A model generated the notes under the pieces. The model searched no databases and had not been told where the DNA came from. It saw only the letters and a program-made list of their open reading frames with translations. A stretch of DNA of 64,000 nt, taken from positions 820,733,503-820,797,502 of the forward strand of contig CM062819.1 of the NCBI GenBank assembly GCA_031772625.1, written 5' to 3'. The stretch is from Pinus tabuliformis. Lineage: Eukaryota; Streptophyta; Pinopsida; Pinales; Pinaceae. The translations under genes and the position numbers were made by a program. This document shows, piece by piece, positions 43,151 to 56,542 of the stretch (positions within the stretch are counted from its first letter, which is position 1; every line of letters starts with the position of its first letter).

Positions 43151-45799
43151 TGGAAGACATTGAAGAAGGAAAAAAAAAGTTAGTGGAGAAGGTCATCTCA
43201 TATATATATTAATTTAATATTAAAAGAGTGTTGGGAATATTTGTTTTTTTTAAACCAACCAAGTTTAGTGGATAGTTGGCAAATCAAGGCCCAAGGAATT
43301 TATGTTATTGAATCAAGTATTGATGGAAGAATTTTAAATTAAAACAATATAAAATACAAAACTACATATTTATCTATCAGTAGTAGTAGAATTTATGTAA
43401 ATTGTTATATGTTAGTTTTGTAAGTATGGGCAAAGATAACAAATTTATTTATTATTGTTAAAGAAGATTTGTGTTGTCAAACAAATAGGCCATAAGGTTA
43501 TCATCTATGGATCATCAATGAATATTTTAGGAAATTGTTTCTAATTTGTTCAAGATTATTCATGCAATTTCATGCAATTTTTTATTCATATACTACTAAA
43601 AAAATTATTGATTTCCAACAACTAAGAAAATGGAACTTATCATTCTAACTACCAATTTTAACAAACATTAACATAACTAAATTGGGGAACATAAAGACAT
43701 GGCATTGTATTACACATCATTTAAACAAATATAGCTTAGTGTTGTAGCTAATTAGCAATGCTAACTTTACATATAGTACAACAATGCTAAGATATTACAT
43801 AGAAGGGAAGCAACACTAGTGATCTAATTAGGGTAAATTGAGTTTTAGAAATGGTTTTCTTAGTGAACCAATAGGGCATTAAAGCCATGGTCAAGAAATT
43901 GGCAATACAAGCTAATCACAATTATTTTTAGCGTTGTGGAAGACAGTATGTATTAAATTCAAGGTGATCATATCAATTATGACCACAACAAAAATAATTA
44001 ACAAGATCAATACAAGTAGACATTCAATTAATCACACAATTAGCAATAGAATTTACCCTAGAAATCAAAATGGGAAAACTCACATTTTACAACTTTTATT
44101 TATGTTCATTAATTATACAAACTAGAGCTATACACTCTCAATAATAGATTTTGTGTATTCTTACTCATTGGTAGTATTTTGTAAAAAAATTGACTCAAGG
44201 ACAATGTTTGTTCACCATGGACAAGCTTAGAATCCTCTTCACCCCTCGATCTATGAACAAATTTCTTCATTCCAAGTCCTCGATCATTTCTACTACTACC
44301 CCATTCTTCCCAAGTTTCATTTATTTCCATCTCTTTAATTGTTTTTCCAGTATACATGTGTCCTCTATTAATAATGTGCATCATCATGTTGTTTCTTCTC
44401 CAACATTGCGAGAATTCCATCTAAGATAAGAGAAATACCCTTTGTAGTAGGATTCATTGAATAATTGTTGCTCCTTGGTCTATAAGTATGGGAATTTCCT
44501 CTTTCCCCTTAACCTTGACTTTCTAAAGTATTATTTATGTGTGTTTGCTAGGTTGAATTTATAGATGAAGCCTCCAACACTTATACTTCTAATTTCCAAT
44601 TAATTTGTAATGTTGGTAAAAAATCTTACCACTACATGGGCTACTTGGTGTTCTTTTTATTCCATATTTACTTGAACTTCTTGTTATCCTAAGAGTGTAT
44701 TCTTGCATTCTCTCCCTAGAGACCTTCAATCTTACAGTACGTGACATACTTGTTTTGGAAAGAAGCCTCAAGATTACCTTTCTTCATACCGAAGGAACAC
44801 ACTTTCAAATATCAATAGCTAGCAACTTGGTGTTCCTTCTTCCTAAGTAACACACAAGGAATGACTTGTTTAGTGTGTGCCTCTTGTTATTTTCCTTATT
44901 TTTCACAATGATTGACTTGCTTGGTCCCCGAAGTGCTAGTGTAGATTGTGTCTTTGAACTTGCCTCATAACTATCATTTTGTAATCCACCACAAAAAAAA
45001 AAAGCAAATTTGTAGAGTGTTACCATATTTATTTGTTGCCATCCTTTCTTCTAATGCAAAAGGAAAAACATGCAACATCTTTTACTTTCACAAATTGGCC
45101 TTGGTGGACATGGTATTTCTTAGTGGCAACACTTCCAAAGGTGGATACATGCTTCAACCTCTTGATGTTCACAACAAATTGCAATATCTGAGCATTCTCC
45201 TTTCTCCTTTGTACCACCAAATCTTACATGTTCATGCTTAAAACTAAGGTATGCTACAATTAGGTTTACAGTCCTATATGTTCTCTTTTTTAGCCCTTAG
45301 CCATCACAACCCATTTTGATGAAAGAGCATCTTTAGCCAAACGCAAGTCATATTGATCAATTTCAATTAGTACCTTAGTGTCATAGCCCTTTCATTTTAC
45401 TCCCATTTTTGTAAATATGACTGTGTAATGCGAGCATGGGAGCCACGTTTGGTTGAGACAATATGATTGTAAATGCATAAAATTAAATTTTGTGATGGTC
45501 GACTGAAGTAGGGGATGACTTACAAATCCACGATCTAAGGGATAATTAGCTTGTGTGCCTTGAAAGACCCATGAAATTAATGTTGAACTATCATTGCAGG
45601 CCAATCGAACCACCACCTGACAAAAAATCATGAGTCGTGATTGGGTTACTAAGAGAAGATGATGGTGCCCAACCACCCCCACCACCACCCCCATGGATTG
45701 AGGAGATAGGTTGGGCATCCTCTTAAAAATGCAGTGAGAGGTTGGGAAGAGGGAGATAGTGGAACACAGAAGAAGAGAAAGAAAAACACATAGCAGAGG

Positions 45800-45801
<2 letters not shown>
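43151..45801. other. No gene seen
   Basis: AT-rich sequence with several short ORFs on both strands (for example 44109-44420 and 45392-45718) that show no recognisable motif. A TATATATATATTAATTT run lies near 43200. Confidence 0.35.

Positions 45802-45833
<32 letters not shown>
45802..45833. repeat. (CT)16 microsatellite
   Basis: Uninterrupted CT dinucleotide run of about 32 bp. Confidence 0.95.
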
Positions 45834-45836
<3 letters not shown>

Positions 45837-46090
45837 TTTCTAGTTGTTTTGGTTGCCTCTCCTTCTCTCCCTTTAAATGGAGGGTACTCGACGTTGATTG
45901 TAGAGTGTGTGGAGCTATTGGAGTAATGACATTAGAAGAAAAAAAATGTTGAAGCTAAATGCAAAGTCATGTGCATGAATTAGACCCCTATGAATTTGGG
46001 TCTAATCCATGTGAAATGTGTAAGCCCACTAGATTGTGTTGTCTATGCCTATGTCATCAATGGGAGGATCACTAGATGACTAAAACATTG

Positions 46091-46376
46091 TGGTGCATGT
46101 TGTATAGTTGATAAACCACTTGGACAAGGAAATATGCATTATTGTGGTGGTTGTTCAGTAGATGATAAACCACCTGAACATTGGACTACAAGCCCATGTG
46201 GTGCTTGCTATGAAAATGAAATTGATACACTACCTGAACAATGGATTTCAACTCTTGGACTGAGAATACCCTGTCTAGATCTTGCGTGAATCCTTGTGAA
46301 TGAACTTAGAGGAAAGAGTGGGTCACTGTGGTGCTTACTTCCAGAGGGTAGTTGATAAACCATGTAGACAGTGGAC
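46091..46376. repeat. Degenerate repeat with TGTGGTG...GATAAACCAC words
   Basis: TGTGGTGCATGTTG...GATAAACCAC (46091), TGTGGTGGTTGTTC...GATAAACCAC (46143), TGTGGTGCTTGC...GATACACTAC (46198) and TGTGGTGCTTAC...GATAAACCAT (46327) are four diverged copies of a roughly 45-bp unit at uneven spacing. Confidence 0.6.
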
Positions 46377-47119
46377 TCTCTTCTAAGTGTTTTACCAAGA
46401 CTATGGTGTGAATTCCCTAAGCAAGCATTCCTTAGACATTGGATCCAGCTCGGGGGTGTCCAGTTGCAAAAAAAAAATGATGTACCTGGCATATGGTTGG
46501 GTGGAGAGTAAAACACACAAATAAGTAAATTGAAACCATCTTAAAACACACAAATAAGTAGATTGCAATTGCATATGCTCAATGCTATGTTTATGACTTG
46601 TATGATGTCTTCCATGTCTCTAAATGATAATTACTACCTAGGTTGTGTTGGTCAATATCATGTTCATGATTTATATGAGAAATTGTATGTTTAGGCTCTC
46701 ACGTTTGACAACAATGGCTTATGAATATAATAGTTTAGCTTGTTTAGAAGATTGCAATGTTTGATAGATGCACTGCAATTCCTCTCATATGGTTATGTGA
46801 ATCTGTGTAGTCATGCTCAGTTAATTGACTATCCATAGCCCTTTGAACGAGATTGAAAATATTGTAAGATATGTAAGGAATTCACTAGTGGTTGTCTTAT
46901 ATCATTGAATTGATAAAATAACCTAGGTAACTAAAATAATGCATTAGTACATAAAATCAAATAAACAATAAGTTTGGGATTAATTGGAAATCCTTTTAAC
47001 TAAGGAACTCAACCTATGTTTACTCTGCACTTAATTAATGTTTAATTAATGTTAATTATTATTTTGAATATACTGACCTAGGGAAATGGCACCAGTGAGA
47101 AATGATCTCGGGTAACTAT
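46377..47119. other. No gene seen
   Basis: AT-rich, with no protein motif or clear repeat boundary. Confidence 0.35.
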
Positions 47120-47345
47120 GGTACTGTGGTGTATGGTATTGGGCAAAGAGGCTCAAGGAGACACTGGTACTGGGAGAGATAGTACTGGAGAGCATGGTAC
47201 TAAGGAAGTGATCCTGGGAAACAAGGTGCTAGGGGAAGTGACCCCAAGGAACATGACACCAACTGGACGAACACTGGGGAATGTGGACCCCGAGGAAAGT
47301 AAAAGAACATCGACCCGAGGAAAGGGGATACTAGGAAACCACAAC
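47120..47345. repeat. Degenerate short repeat, GGTACTGGGGA-like
   Basis: Words of the type GG(T/A)ACTGG(G/A)GA, GTGACCCCAAGGAA and GGACCCCGAGGAAA recur about every 15 to 25 bp. The 120-codon ORF across it looks like a repeat by-product. Confidence 0.45.
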
Positions 47346-48609
47346 ACAAAGGACTTAGATGATAAAACCATGCATCTACATCAGTATGGCATCAAATCAA
47401 GAAAAGGTCTTAAAATAAGAAATGGAGGATTTTCTAGAAAAAAAACTAATTTACTAATCCTGAGTGCTAATTGTAATTAATTAAATTAACAAGTGTGATT
47501 AGCATGGTATCGATGTGATGCAGTAATCCCATGCAAATGACACTATTAAAATGACATTGCCCAGATGATGATAACATGGTAGCCCCAGGCTCCGACACAT
47601 GCCAGGAAAAAATGACACTTTTGGCTAGTCAAATGAACAATTGGTGAGTGAAACGTAGCATGCACACGTCAGTAGTTGGACACATGGCATGCTTTGATTG
47701 GCTATAGCATCTAACATAGAGTGTGACTTGGTAGGTGACATAGTAGTGGAATCCCCCACCCCTTAGGGGGTACTAGGGCACTGAGCACCAAAGTGTCATT
47801 TTAAGGTACAAAGCCAAGGTTGGGCTAGTATAACCTTATAGAGCACAACATGGTAGTGATTTGGTCTAATAAGGCACCATGTGCTAGGTTTTGTTTGGTC
47901 CATGCTAGCATGACACAACACATTTGGGATCTATGCCATAACCCTGTCAAGTAAATGTTTTATGTATTGATGCCTTGGTGGTTTTAGCACAATGGAAGCT
48001 CGTGAGAAAGATGAGCCCCATATTGGGCACTAAAGTATCGAGAGATTGTTAATAGAATGTTTCATGGAACGGATGGTGTCAACGGGCTCGATGTCGATGG
48101 GTCGACTTCGGTGATAAACCTTCAAACCTTATCTAGTGCATTTATACATTGGTATGCCAACCACTCGACTGAGGTGACATGGGTGCCACTTGGACCCAAC
48201 ATGGTGATGGTGGTGTGGCACCACGTGGGTGCCACACAGACTTCTCTTGATGATGTCGCATTTTTTAATGGGCTAAATTTGTAAAGGGTGTAACTTTCTA
48301 TCTAGGACTTGAATTGAGGAAAAATTTATATCACCAAAAATCTCTCGATGAGTTGAACATGATGGTGGTATTTGTTTTATAATTTGAAAAAAAAATGGGA
48401 AAATAGGTTGTTGTAACCCCATCTTCACAACAAACCTTGGAGATCGGGTCAAACAAGTAGCACTCCCATAGCCCTAAATAGCATAAGGGGGTGGAAGGTT
48501 TGACAAATTGGTATCAAATTTAAGGTTCAACACTTGGACTAGATAGGCCCTAGAAGAGAAAGGAATATATTATTTGAGATCAAATTAGAGCTCTATTACA
48601 CTAGGATGA
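47346..48609. other. No gene recognised
   Basis: A 75-codon ORF at 48057-48284 has mixed composition but no motif I know. Otherwise no features. Confidence 0.3.
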
Positions 48610-48875
48610 AATAAGAATGTTGCAATAACGTTGCTACAACATCTCCATGTTGTTATAGTGTTGTGACACCATTGTTGTTATAGTGTTGTGACTCAACCAT
48701 TACTATGACACCACCTTGTTGTTACAATGTTGTGACATTGTTGTTATAGTGCTGCAACTCCATCGTTACATTGTTGTGACACCATTGATGTTATAGGGTC
48801 ATCGCTCCATTGTTGTTGCAACATCACCCTACTATTACAATGTTGTGACATCATTGTCGTTATCATGTTGTGACT
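48610..48875. repeat. Degenerate tandem repeat, GTTGTTATAGTGTTGTGAC
   Basis: The word GTTGTGAC preceded by TTGTTATAGT or TTACAAT recurs at least six times at spacings of about 25 to 60 bp, with ACACCATT or ATCATT following. It is an old minisatellite-like array. Confidence 0.7.
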
Positions 48876-49789
48876 TTTCTTTAGCACTATAGATCATGAC
48901 TTCCAACAATTCCATGTGTCTCAAAAGAATCCGTACAAGATTTGTAGACCACCTATGTAAGGAAATAATGATTAGTTGGGGATTTGGATGAGGAAATAAT
49001 GAATAGATTGGATATTGAGCCACCATGACTATTCAAGCTGTAAAGGAATAATGACTAGACTAGTAAACAAATTAGGAAGTTGAACCATTGTTACTATTCA
49101 GTTCCCCGCCTGTCGTTTAAGAGTAAGGAGTGGTCAAAGCTAAGGGAAATTAGAAAGAGGAAAAGATGGAGAGGATGGAAAAGGGAAGAAGAGCTCGTGA
49201 AGCAAGAAAGAGCAAGAGCACAAGAGGCTAGAAAAGGGAAGAAGAGTCAGTAAAGCTAGAAAAGGAGGCTAATACAAAAGAGAAGAAGACTAATTGGGTG
49301 TGTCTAGCAATGAATAGACAGTGTGTGTGTAGAGTCATGGAAAATAGGATTGTACTTTGATTGTAAGAACAATTGGATGTGTATATGAATACAAAATGAA
49401 AATTTGATGTTGTCTCTTGTATTGTTTCTTGTCAAATTTATCAATTTCCTCACTAGTGTTAGTCTTTAAATTATGTTAACACTAACATACAATTAATTGT
49501 GCACTTAGTGGGAAGAGACTAGGATCTGGGAGTGCTTCTATATAGGATTGTATGGTCCCTTGTATGAGGTGGTAGTAGAGCTCATTTAAGCTTTGAAGAT
49601 TGGTTCCTAATTAGTGCTTCTACAGTGCATGGTTGTGGTTGGACCCGAGAAGCATTGTTCAACACAATTGCTAGAAGGCAAGTTGTGAGAAGCCAAGCTC
49701 GAATAAGGCCTATGAACATTAGTTAAGTTGAGGGCCATTAGACAACTTGTATGAATGTTGCCACATAGAGAAGAAGCGGCACAAGGAAG
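48876..49789. other. No gene seen; possible LTR or leader of the gypsy remnant
   Basis: AT-rich, with a purine-rich tract near 49140-49260. It precedes gypsy gag coding on the same strand and may contain its LTR, but no LTR ends or primer site were found. Confidence 0.3.
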
Positions 49790-51150
49790 TGCCAGGAATA
49801 GAGAATTGGAAAATTTGAGAAAAAGAATAAAAGATTTGGAAAATAGAAGACATGGGGTGTTGAAGTAGTCTCAGAGTCAGAAGATGAAATTGAATAAGAA
49901 GGAAATGTTGAAGAAGTGGACCTTATAGTATGTTTGATATGATTTCTAAAAGACAGATAGTGCAAAAGTGGAAGTTTCCTTTTATGATGATAGTTTGAAG
50001 AGTAAGACTCTCATTGACTGGATAGGAGAGCTCAAAAGGTACTTTGAGCACAAGAATATACAAAACCAAAATTTCATTTGACATTCCATGAAAAAGTTGA
50101 AGGGGCACGATGCACTTTGGTGGGATATGATACAAAAGGATAGGGTAGACAAACAACATGAGATGATTAGAACCTGGAGGAAGATGGTGAGAAAAATCAA
50201 GGAGAAATTCCTACTTGTTGATTGCCAATAAAGTTTGTGGAAGCAAGTCTAGAACTTAAGGTAGAAAGCGCTGACTTTTTGGGTGTACATTGAGGAATTC
50301 TTTAAGTTGTCACTCAGGTCAATGATTAAAGAGCTTGAATATCAAAGAGTGGCAAGATATGTAAATGGGTTAATATATTAGATTCATAATCGAACAAACA
50401 TTTCTTTTGGAATGTGGATGAAGCCTATAAAGTTTCCCTAAATGTGGAAGAAAATCTTGTAAAAAAAGCACAATAGAAATTTTGAGGAAAAGGACCTAGA
50501 GGTAGAGACAAAACAAGTACTTCTTGAGGCGGTGGAAAGGAAAATGAATCCACTAGTATTCAATGTAATAAAATAAGAAATAGAACCAGGAGAGGTAAAA
50601 TATTTAGAAGAGGAACAGGTAAGTATATTATTACTTGTTATAGATGTGGAGTAGAGAACAATGCACATGATGTAGGAAGAAGAAATGAAGCCCAAATGCA
50701 AGTCACATAGGCAGGTGAGGCAACCACCATTGGTGAAAATGTAATAGTCTTTCAACAAAAATGAGGTGAGAATTTAAAGTTCTATAGGGAGTTGCTTAAA
50801 CCTGAAAAGAAGACAATAGAAGAACCTAAACATAGAAGGAAAATGTTTCAAACTAAATATATAGTTCAAGGAAAATATTGTAATCTAGTCATTGATGGCA
50901 AAAGTATAAAAAAATTGCTATCCATAGAATTCATAAAGAGGATAAAGTTAAAATGTATTCCCCATCCCAACCTATATTGGGTTTCATGGCTACAACAGAG
51001 ACATTAAATGAATGTGATGAATCAATGCTTGTTAAATTTTCACACTAGAAGCTTCATTGGATAGGTCATATGTGATGTAGTATAGATGGATGCATGCCAT
51101 GTACTTCCTGGAAGACCATGGTTATTTAATAGGAATATTTAGCTAAAGAG
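49790..51150 (+). pseudogene. Ty3/gypsy gag-protease remnant
   Basis: The conceptual translation shows a capsid region: VEVSFYDDSLKSKTLIDWI, KLKGHDALWWDMIQKDRVD, TWRKMVRKIKEKFL and YIEEFFKLSLRS. It is followed by YQRVARYVNG, a zinc-knuckle-like TCYRCGVENNAHDVG that lacks its last Cys, and protease-side motifs (CNLVIDGKSIKKLLS, then PGRPWLFNRN). Many stops break it. Reverse transcriptase is not seen downstream. It is a different lineage from the Athila-type element and the chromovirus in this window. Confidence 0.75.
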
Positions 51151-51272
51151 TATTTGAAGGAACAAAATAAGGTTCAATTATGTTTGGCCATAATGTTGAA
51201 AATATGGGTCGTGGGGGTGCATTGTGGGCTATGGGAAGCAAGGTGTTGGAAATAAAGGTTTAATTTTGATTT

Positions 51273-51448
51273 TCAACCATGAATAACCTCACATTGTGTT
51301 TGATATCTATATGCTCACTCTCCTTTATATTTCATCCATGGATGACCTTATGTTGAATTGAGCATTTATACACCCACTGTCATTTGTCTTCAACCATGGC
51401 CTACCATATATTGAGTTGGCTATCTATACACCCCTCACATTTGTATTC
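51273..51448. repeat. Three-copy tandem repeat of about 59 bp
   Basis: Units start near 51273 (CAACCATGAATAACCTCA), 51333 (CATCCATGGATGACCTTA) and 51391 (CAACCATGGCCTACCATA). A fourth partial copy (CTCCATGACCTCATG) follows. Confidence 0.75.
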
Positions 51449-52303
51449 ATCATTTTTCTCCATGACCTCATGTTCAACTCAAAGTGGCATATAAAAAATG
51501 GTGTAAGCTCCACTTTTGACCATGACCAACCTCGTATTGCAGTGATTATTATATTTTTTGGTTTGGCTAAGGATGACCTTATATACATGGGCCCATAACC
51601 CTTCTTGGGGAAAATGTCGTACTTATTGAGTTGTATATTATACTCAACTCTCATTTGTAATTATTAACATGTAATCATCTTCCATTCTTTATATAGTGTT
51701 TTTGTTTAAGGGCATCTATCAAGTGTTGCACTCTTTGGTGCTTGGGTTTAATTCTCTCTCTATACACTTGTCCTTAGGTTCAATATCTCTCTAAGGTTGC
51801 ATTAATCTTCACTAATTTCTCTGAGTGTTGCATTGCCCTAGTGTTGGTTTATTTTCTCTTTATTGTAGAGTTATGGTGTGTTGGTTTCATTTGATTATTT
51901 CAATGTCTCTTATGAAACTCAACAAATTCCTCCATAGTATCCTCAACCATATATCTCATTGCTCAACCTTAGAAAATAATAATCATTGTTGTGAAATTAC
52001 ATATGCAATGGCATTAAGTGTGAGGAAATGGGCTTCTATTTTATGAGATATGGTTTGCAGCTTTACAAATGCTATGGTCCCTTCAAATGCCTTGGCCACT
52101 AAATAAAAGAAAATTGTTTAGCATTAATTTGTAGGTGTGAATCTAAGAAGATGGATAGAGCACATGTCAATGACATAAGACAGGCTTAGTAATCATCTGT
52201 ATGAATGCATTTGGGAGTATAATTTTGAATTTTCTATTTTAATGATATCGTGACCAGTTGATCACTTCCCTACCTTTCATTGCATGAACATTCCAACTGA
52301 ACA
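51449..52303. other. No gene seen
   Basis: AT-rich; short ORFs only, no motif. Confidence 0.35.
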
Positions 52304-52559
52304 ATGGGTCAAATCCATCCTTCTCACATTGTTAGCACACAAAGGAAAAATACAATTAGTTAAAAAAGTAATCATATATTTTCTGGGAGAATAGTTGAAA
52401 AAAAGACCTAAAAGGTTTTACCTTGATGTATCTAACGTAAGGCCTTTAAATGGGTCAAATCCACCCTTCTCACATTACTAGCACATGAAGGAAAGGAAAT
52501 ACAATTAGTTTAGAAAGTTTAGGAGAATAGTAAAAAAAGGGGCCCTAAAAGGTTTACCC
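52304..52559. repeat. Two-copy repeat, about 146-bp period
   Basis: ATGGGTCAAATCCATCCTTC (52304) and ATGGGTCAAATCCACCCTTC (52450) start two copies of roughly 110 bp. Both share CTCACATTRYTAGCACA and end in CTAAAAGGTTTACC-type sequence. Confidence 0.75.
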
Positions 52560-54234
52560 TTTTCGTGGCTTAGGTCTATCCCTTGAAGGGCTTACCCACC
52601 ATTTGAAGAAATTCACCACTACCACCCCAAAAAATTCACCTTCTCGCCAGAATTATATTCCCCATGTTTGTTCCATTCACTTTATCCAACAAGAAACATT
52701 TTTAGAGGAATGATAAAGAATAGTGGCTTGAGGATTGCAAGAGTAGCCCATTTCAACCTTACTAGTGAAACAAATCAAGTGGGGCCAGGGCACATACCAA
52801 TATTTACATAAGAGCCATATATTTCATAACAAGGGATTACCTGGAAATAAAACTTTAGGGCATATTTTTGGGCAATTTTAGGAACCATCTCCTCCACCTC
52901 TTGCACTAACATTTTGCAGTGTTAATCACTGCGTAAGAGTTATTTATGTCCACTATTATTGGGTAAATTGGTCTACGAGAAACACACACAATTCAAAATT
53001 GATGCTAAGAACGCCTATTGGTTAAGGTCCAAAATGAACAAATTGATCTCTGGACATCAAACATTTCCCATTGAATGATATGGGTCATGTTTCTTACCCA
53101 AATATTTAGCTTCAAAAATGTCACAATAATTTAATTAGAGTTTGGCAACTACTCTTAAGTTATGCACCAAAAATTATTTTTTACTTTATCTCAACAAATT
53201 TCAAAGTTTTACTTTGCAGATGTCAAAGCCTTCATGACTAATTTAATTAATCAAGCCAATAATTTGATCTCCTGTCAAACATCATTCTTCCATGCCCAGG
53301 TAACAATTTTTTTTCTTCTTATGAACTTGTTCTTTTATTTGTTTTCTTATTATAATAAAAAATAACGAAAGAGATATTAGACATCTTGGACAAAATTAGA
53401 ATAGTGTGCTCCAACTCTACTTACATATAATAGAAGTCCACTTCTATACATAGCTAGGTGTTTGATGCATTAAATTAGTTATTATAGCAGGTTTTTCCAA
53501 GTTAAACTACTTGATACTGTGACACAATCCAATGTCCACACATTTTATTGTGATATATAAAATCATCTACCTTAATTATATCACATTATCAGTGAATGCA
53601 AAATGGTTTTAAAAAGAATAAATCGGTATGTGACACAACATTGATGGGCTAGTAGTTCCACATGTTTTTACCTAATTGATAGTTTAATTCTTATTGTCCA
53701 CTTTACACCTTGAATCAATGGCAGATTAACTTTTTAGATGTTGACACTAAAACCCACTACTGAGTCGACAATAAATGGGTGATTTTTTCCAGTTTATCAC
53801 CACATGATGGAAAATTTCGCTAAGTCGGCATGAAGGGCAAATTAAAGAGTCTAATTTGTTTTTTCTTTTTTTCTAAGTTGTTGGAGAAGGAAGAACGGTT
53901 TGTGGGCATCCTTGTTAATTGTGGAGGAATATGAGCAACCACCACCAATCCCCCATCAAGATTTTTTGCATGGGATGAGCTTCATTTGCCAAAACTATGG
54001 TGAAATTTCCATTGCCAAGTATGTATCTAAATCCCACTACCTCAATGTTTTTTTTCAAAGGATTTTGTTTGTTTGCTTCCCTACATTTTGCCATGATTTT
54101 CATGCCCATAAAATAATGTAAGGGTTTTGAAGGTTCCTTTAGAAATGGGATAGCCAACTTTAATCAATTTGTTTTCCACCTTCCTATTGTTATTTTTAGT
54201 TGATAATTTTCTAGTATAATTTTCAAGGCTAGCT
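52560..54234. other. No gene seen; may include hAT 5' sequence
   Basis: AT-rich. The part from about 53880 could contain the N-terminal exon of the hAT gene that follows, but no BED zinc finger was recognised. Confidence 0.3.
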
Positions 54235-56237
54235 ATGACTGAGAGTAGTGGTAGTGGCTCCACGTCTACACCTGCTGAGAGGTCTTCAACTTTTCTTGCT
54301 CCATGAACCGAAGTTGTGGCACAACCTTCTATCAAATCAATGATACAAAAAGAAAAAACGAGAAGCAAGAAACAGACAGTTATAGGGAGGTGTCTTATTT
54401 GGAGTGACTTATCTCTCAGCGTCACAAAAATTAATCCATTTTGGCAACCAAAGTGTGGAGCCATTGTTGTTGTTAGCCCAAGGTGTAAAAGTGCTACATA
54501 TGATGAGTTGTGGGGGTCAATTCTTCACGCAAAAGAGGACATCAACTCTAGATTGGTGAAGTTGAAGTAGTCATGGGAGATCATGGATGCACAATCATGT
54601 CTGATGGTTGGAGACATAAGAAGGGTATGAGCGTTGCTATGTGAATTATGGATGGGCTCCTCCAGGATATCAGTTTTCCCAATGTTGTGCAAATCATAAC
54701 TAACAATGCAACTAATCATGTGGTTGTTGGTAGGATGGTTATGGACAGGCATCATTCAATATTTTGGACTCCATGTGTTGCGAATAGTATTGATTTGATG
54801 CTTGAGGATATGGCGAAACTTTCCTTCATCAAGGAGATGATTGATCAGGCTAGGTGCATCCCTAAATTCATATATAACGATGCTTTCGTTCTTGTCTTCA
54901 TGAGGAAATGCACCATAAACAAGGAGTTGTGGCGAACTACAATCACATGCTTTGCAACCAACTTCCTTACTCTAATCTTTCCTTCAAGGTTAATGTGAGT
55001 TGAAGCAAATGTTTGTTTGTAATGAGTGGCATGCATGTACATATACCAGGAGAGAAAATCAAAAATCCACTGCTAAATTAGTGTACACTAACCACTTTTG
55101 GGAAGAAGTGGAAGAAGTGTGCTCGGTTAGTCAACCTTTAGTAAAGGTTCTGAGATTGGTTGATGGTGACAAGCCTGCAATAGGCTATCTGTATGAGGCC
55201 ATGGATAGGCCAAAGAGTATCATATTTTTATTATGTGGGCAAGAGTACCCCTACGTTTAATAAACATATGATGTGGGAATTGATTGATCGTCGATGGACC
55301 AAGATGCTCCATCAACTCATTCATGTTGCAACACTTTTCCTCAACCCCACATTTTCCTACAAATGCAACTTGATTTTGATGGCAAGATGATGGAAGGGCT
55401 ACATACTTGTCTTTATAGTATGGTCCTTGGTGTTGAGGTTTGCGGCATAATCAATTGCGAGATAGAAAGGTATTGGGAGGGTACTGGACTATTTGACTTT
55501 AAAGATGCTATTAGTTGAAGGACCACTTTGATGCCACATAAGTCATTAGATTTTAGAACTTCAAGTTTTTTAAATTAGCATATGTTTTATTTGAAAGCTT
55601 AATTATGTTTTCTTTATTTTTTATACTTTCCATTTTAATGAAATGTAATTTAGTTTGCCTTCTTTTTTATTTGTTGTAGATGCTTGGTGGTGAAACTATG
55701 GTACAAGGAAACCACATTTATAGAAATTTGCCATTAGATTCCCAGTCAAACTTGTAGTACTTCAAAATGTGAGCACAATTGGAGTGTATTTGAAAAAATA
55801 CACCCAGAGAGACACAAAAAGTTATAACTCTGAACCTGAACAAAGCACTTAAATTTATTGTAATTTATGACCCTCTAATATACTATGACCCTCGAGACTC
55901 TATATCTTTTATGACCCTCTTACAGGTTTGAGTTTTCATGTTTGAATGACTTGGTGTATGTCCATTACAACCTCCAACTACGGATGAGGCAAATCGATAT
56001 AACATCGATGTGGATGCTATTTTCTTGGACAATATTGATGTATTGTCTAAATGGAGAGCGGAGTCTGAGCAACCTCTCATGGAGGAGGCACTTGGATGGT
56101 TAGAGAAGGGACGAGCAGAACAACGGGAGGAGCAAGAGGAGGAGGAACAAGAGAAGCGAGAGGACGATGTGGCAGTATCAACACCACCTTTTAGAGAGAC
56201 TAATGAGCCTAGTTCTACACCCACCAATCACCATTAG
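54235..56237 (+). pseudogene. hAT-family transposase remnant
   Basis: The conceptual translation, across frame changes, shows GCTIMSDGWRHKKGMS. It then reads NVVQIITNNATNHVVVGRMV, IFWTPCVANSIDLMLEDMAK and FIYNDAFVLVFMRKCT (DUF659 region). Next come QPLVKVLRLVDGDKPAIGYL and LWELIDRRW-like text. Past a likely intron ending near 55680, the hAT dimerisation signature appears as SKCEHNWSVFEKIHPERHKK (55742-55826). An acidic tail (MEEALGWLEKGRAEQREEQE) ends at 56237. About 50 residues normally found between GWR and NVVQ are missing, and several stops and shifts occur. No terminal repeats or 8-bp duplication were found. Confidence 0.8.
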
Positions 56238-56499
56238 ACACTTGTAGCGCTAGGGCATTTTCTTGTTAGGGGTAGATCTGACAAACAACCCATCATCTTT
56301 TCCCATAAGAGGAGGAGAGAGCATTAGCTAGCCACTAGTTTGTTTTTATTGTCATTGTACATCCTCTTCATTATGATGAGATATGTTTATACATGTCATG
56401 TCATTTTGTATTGGTTCTCTATTTTTGAGTCCTTGATTGAACAACTATCAGACTTCAGGATTCAATATCGACTATGATGAATCATTTTTTATTTGGCAT

Positions 56500-56542
<43 letters not shown>

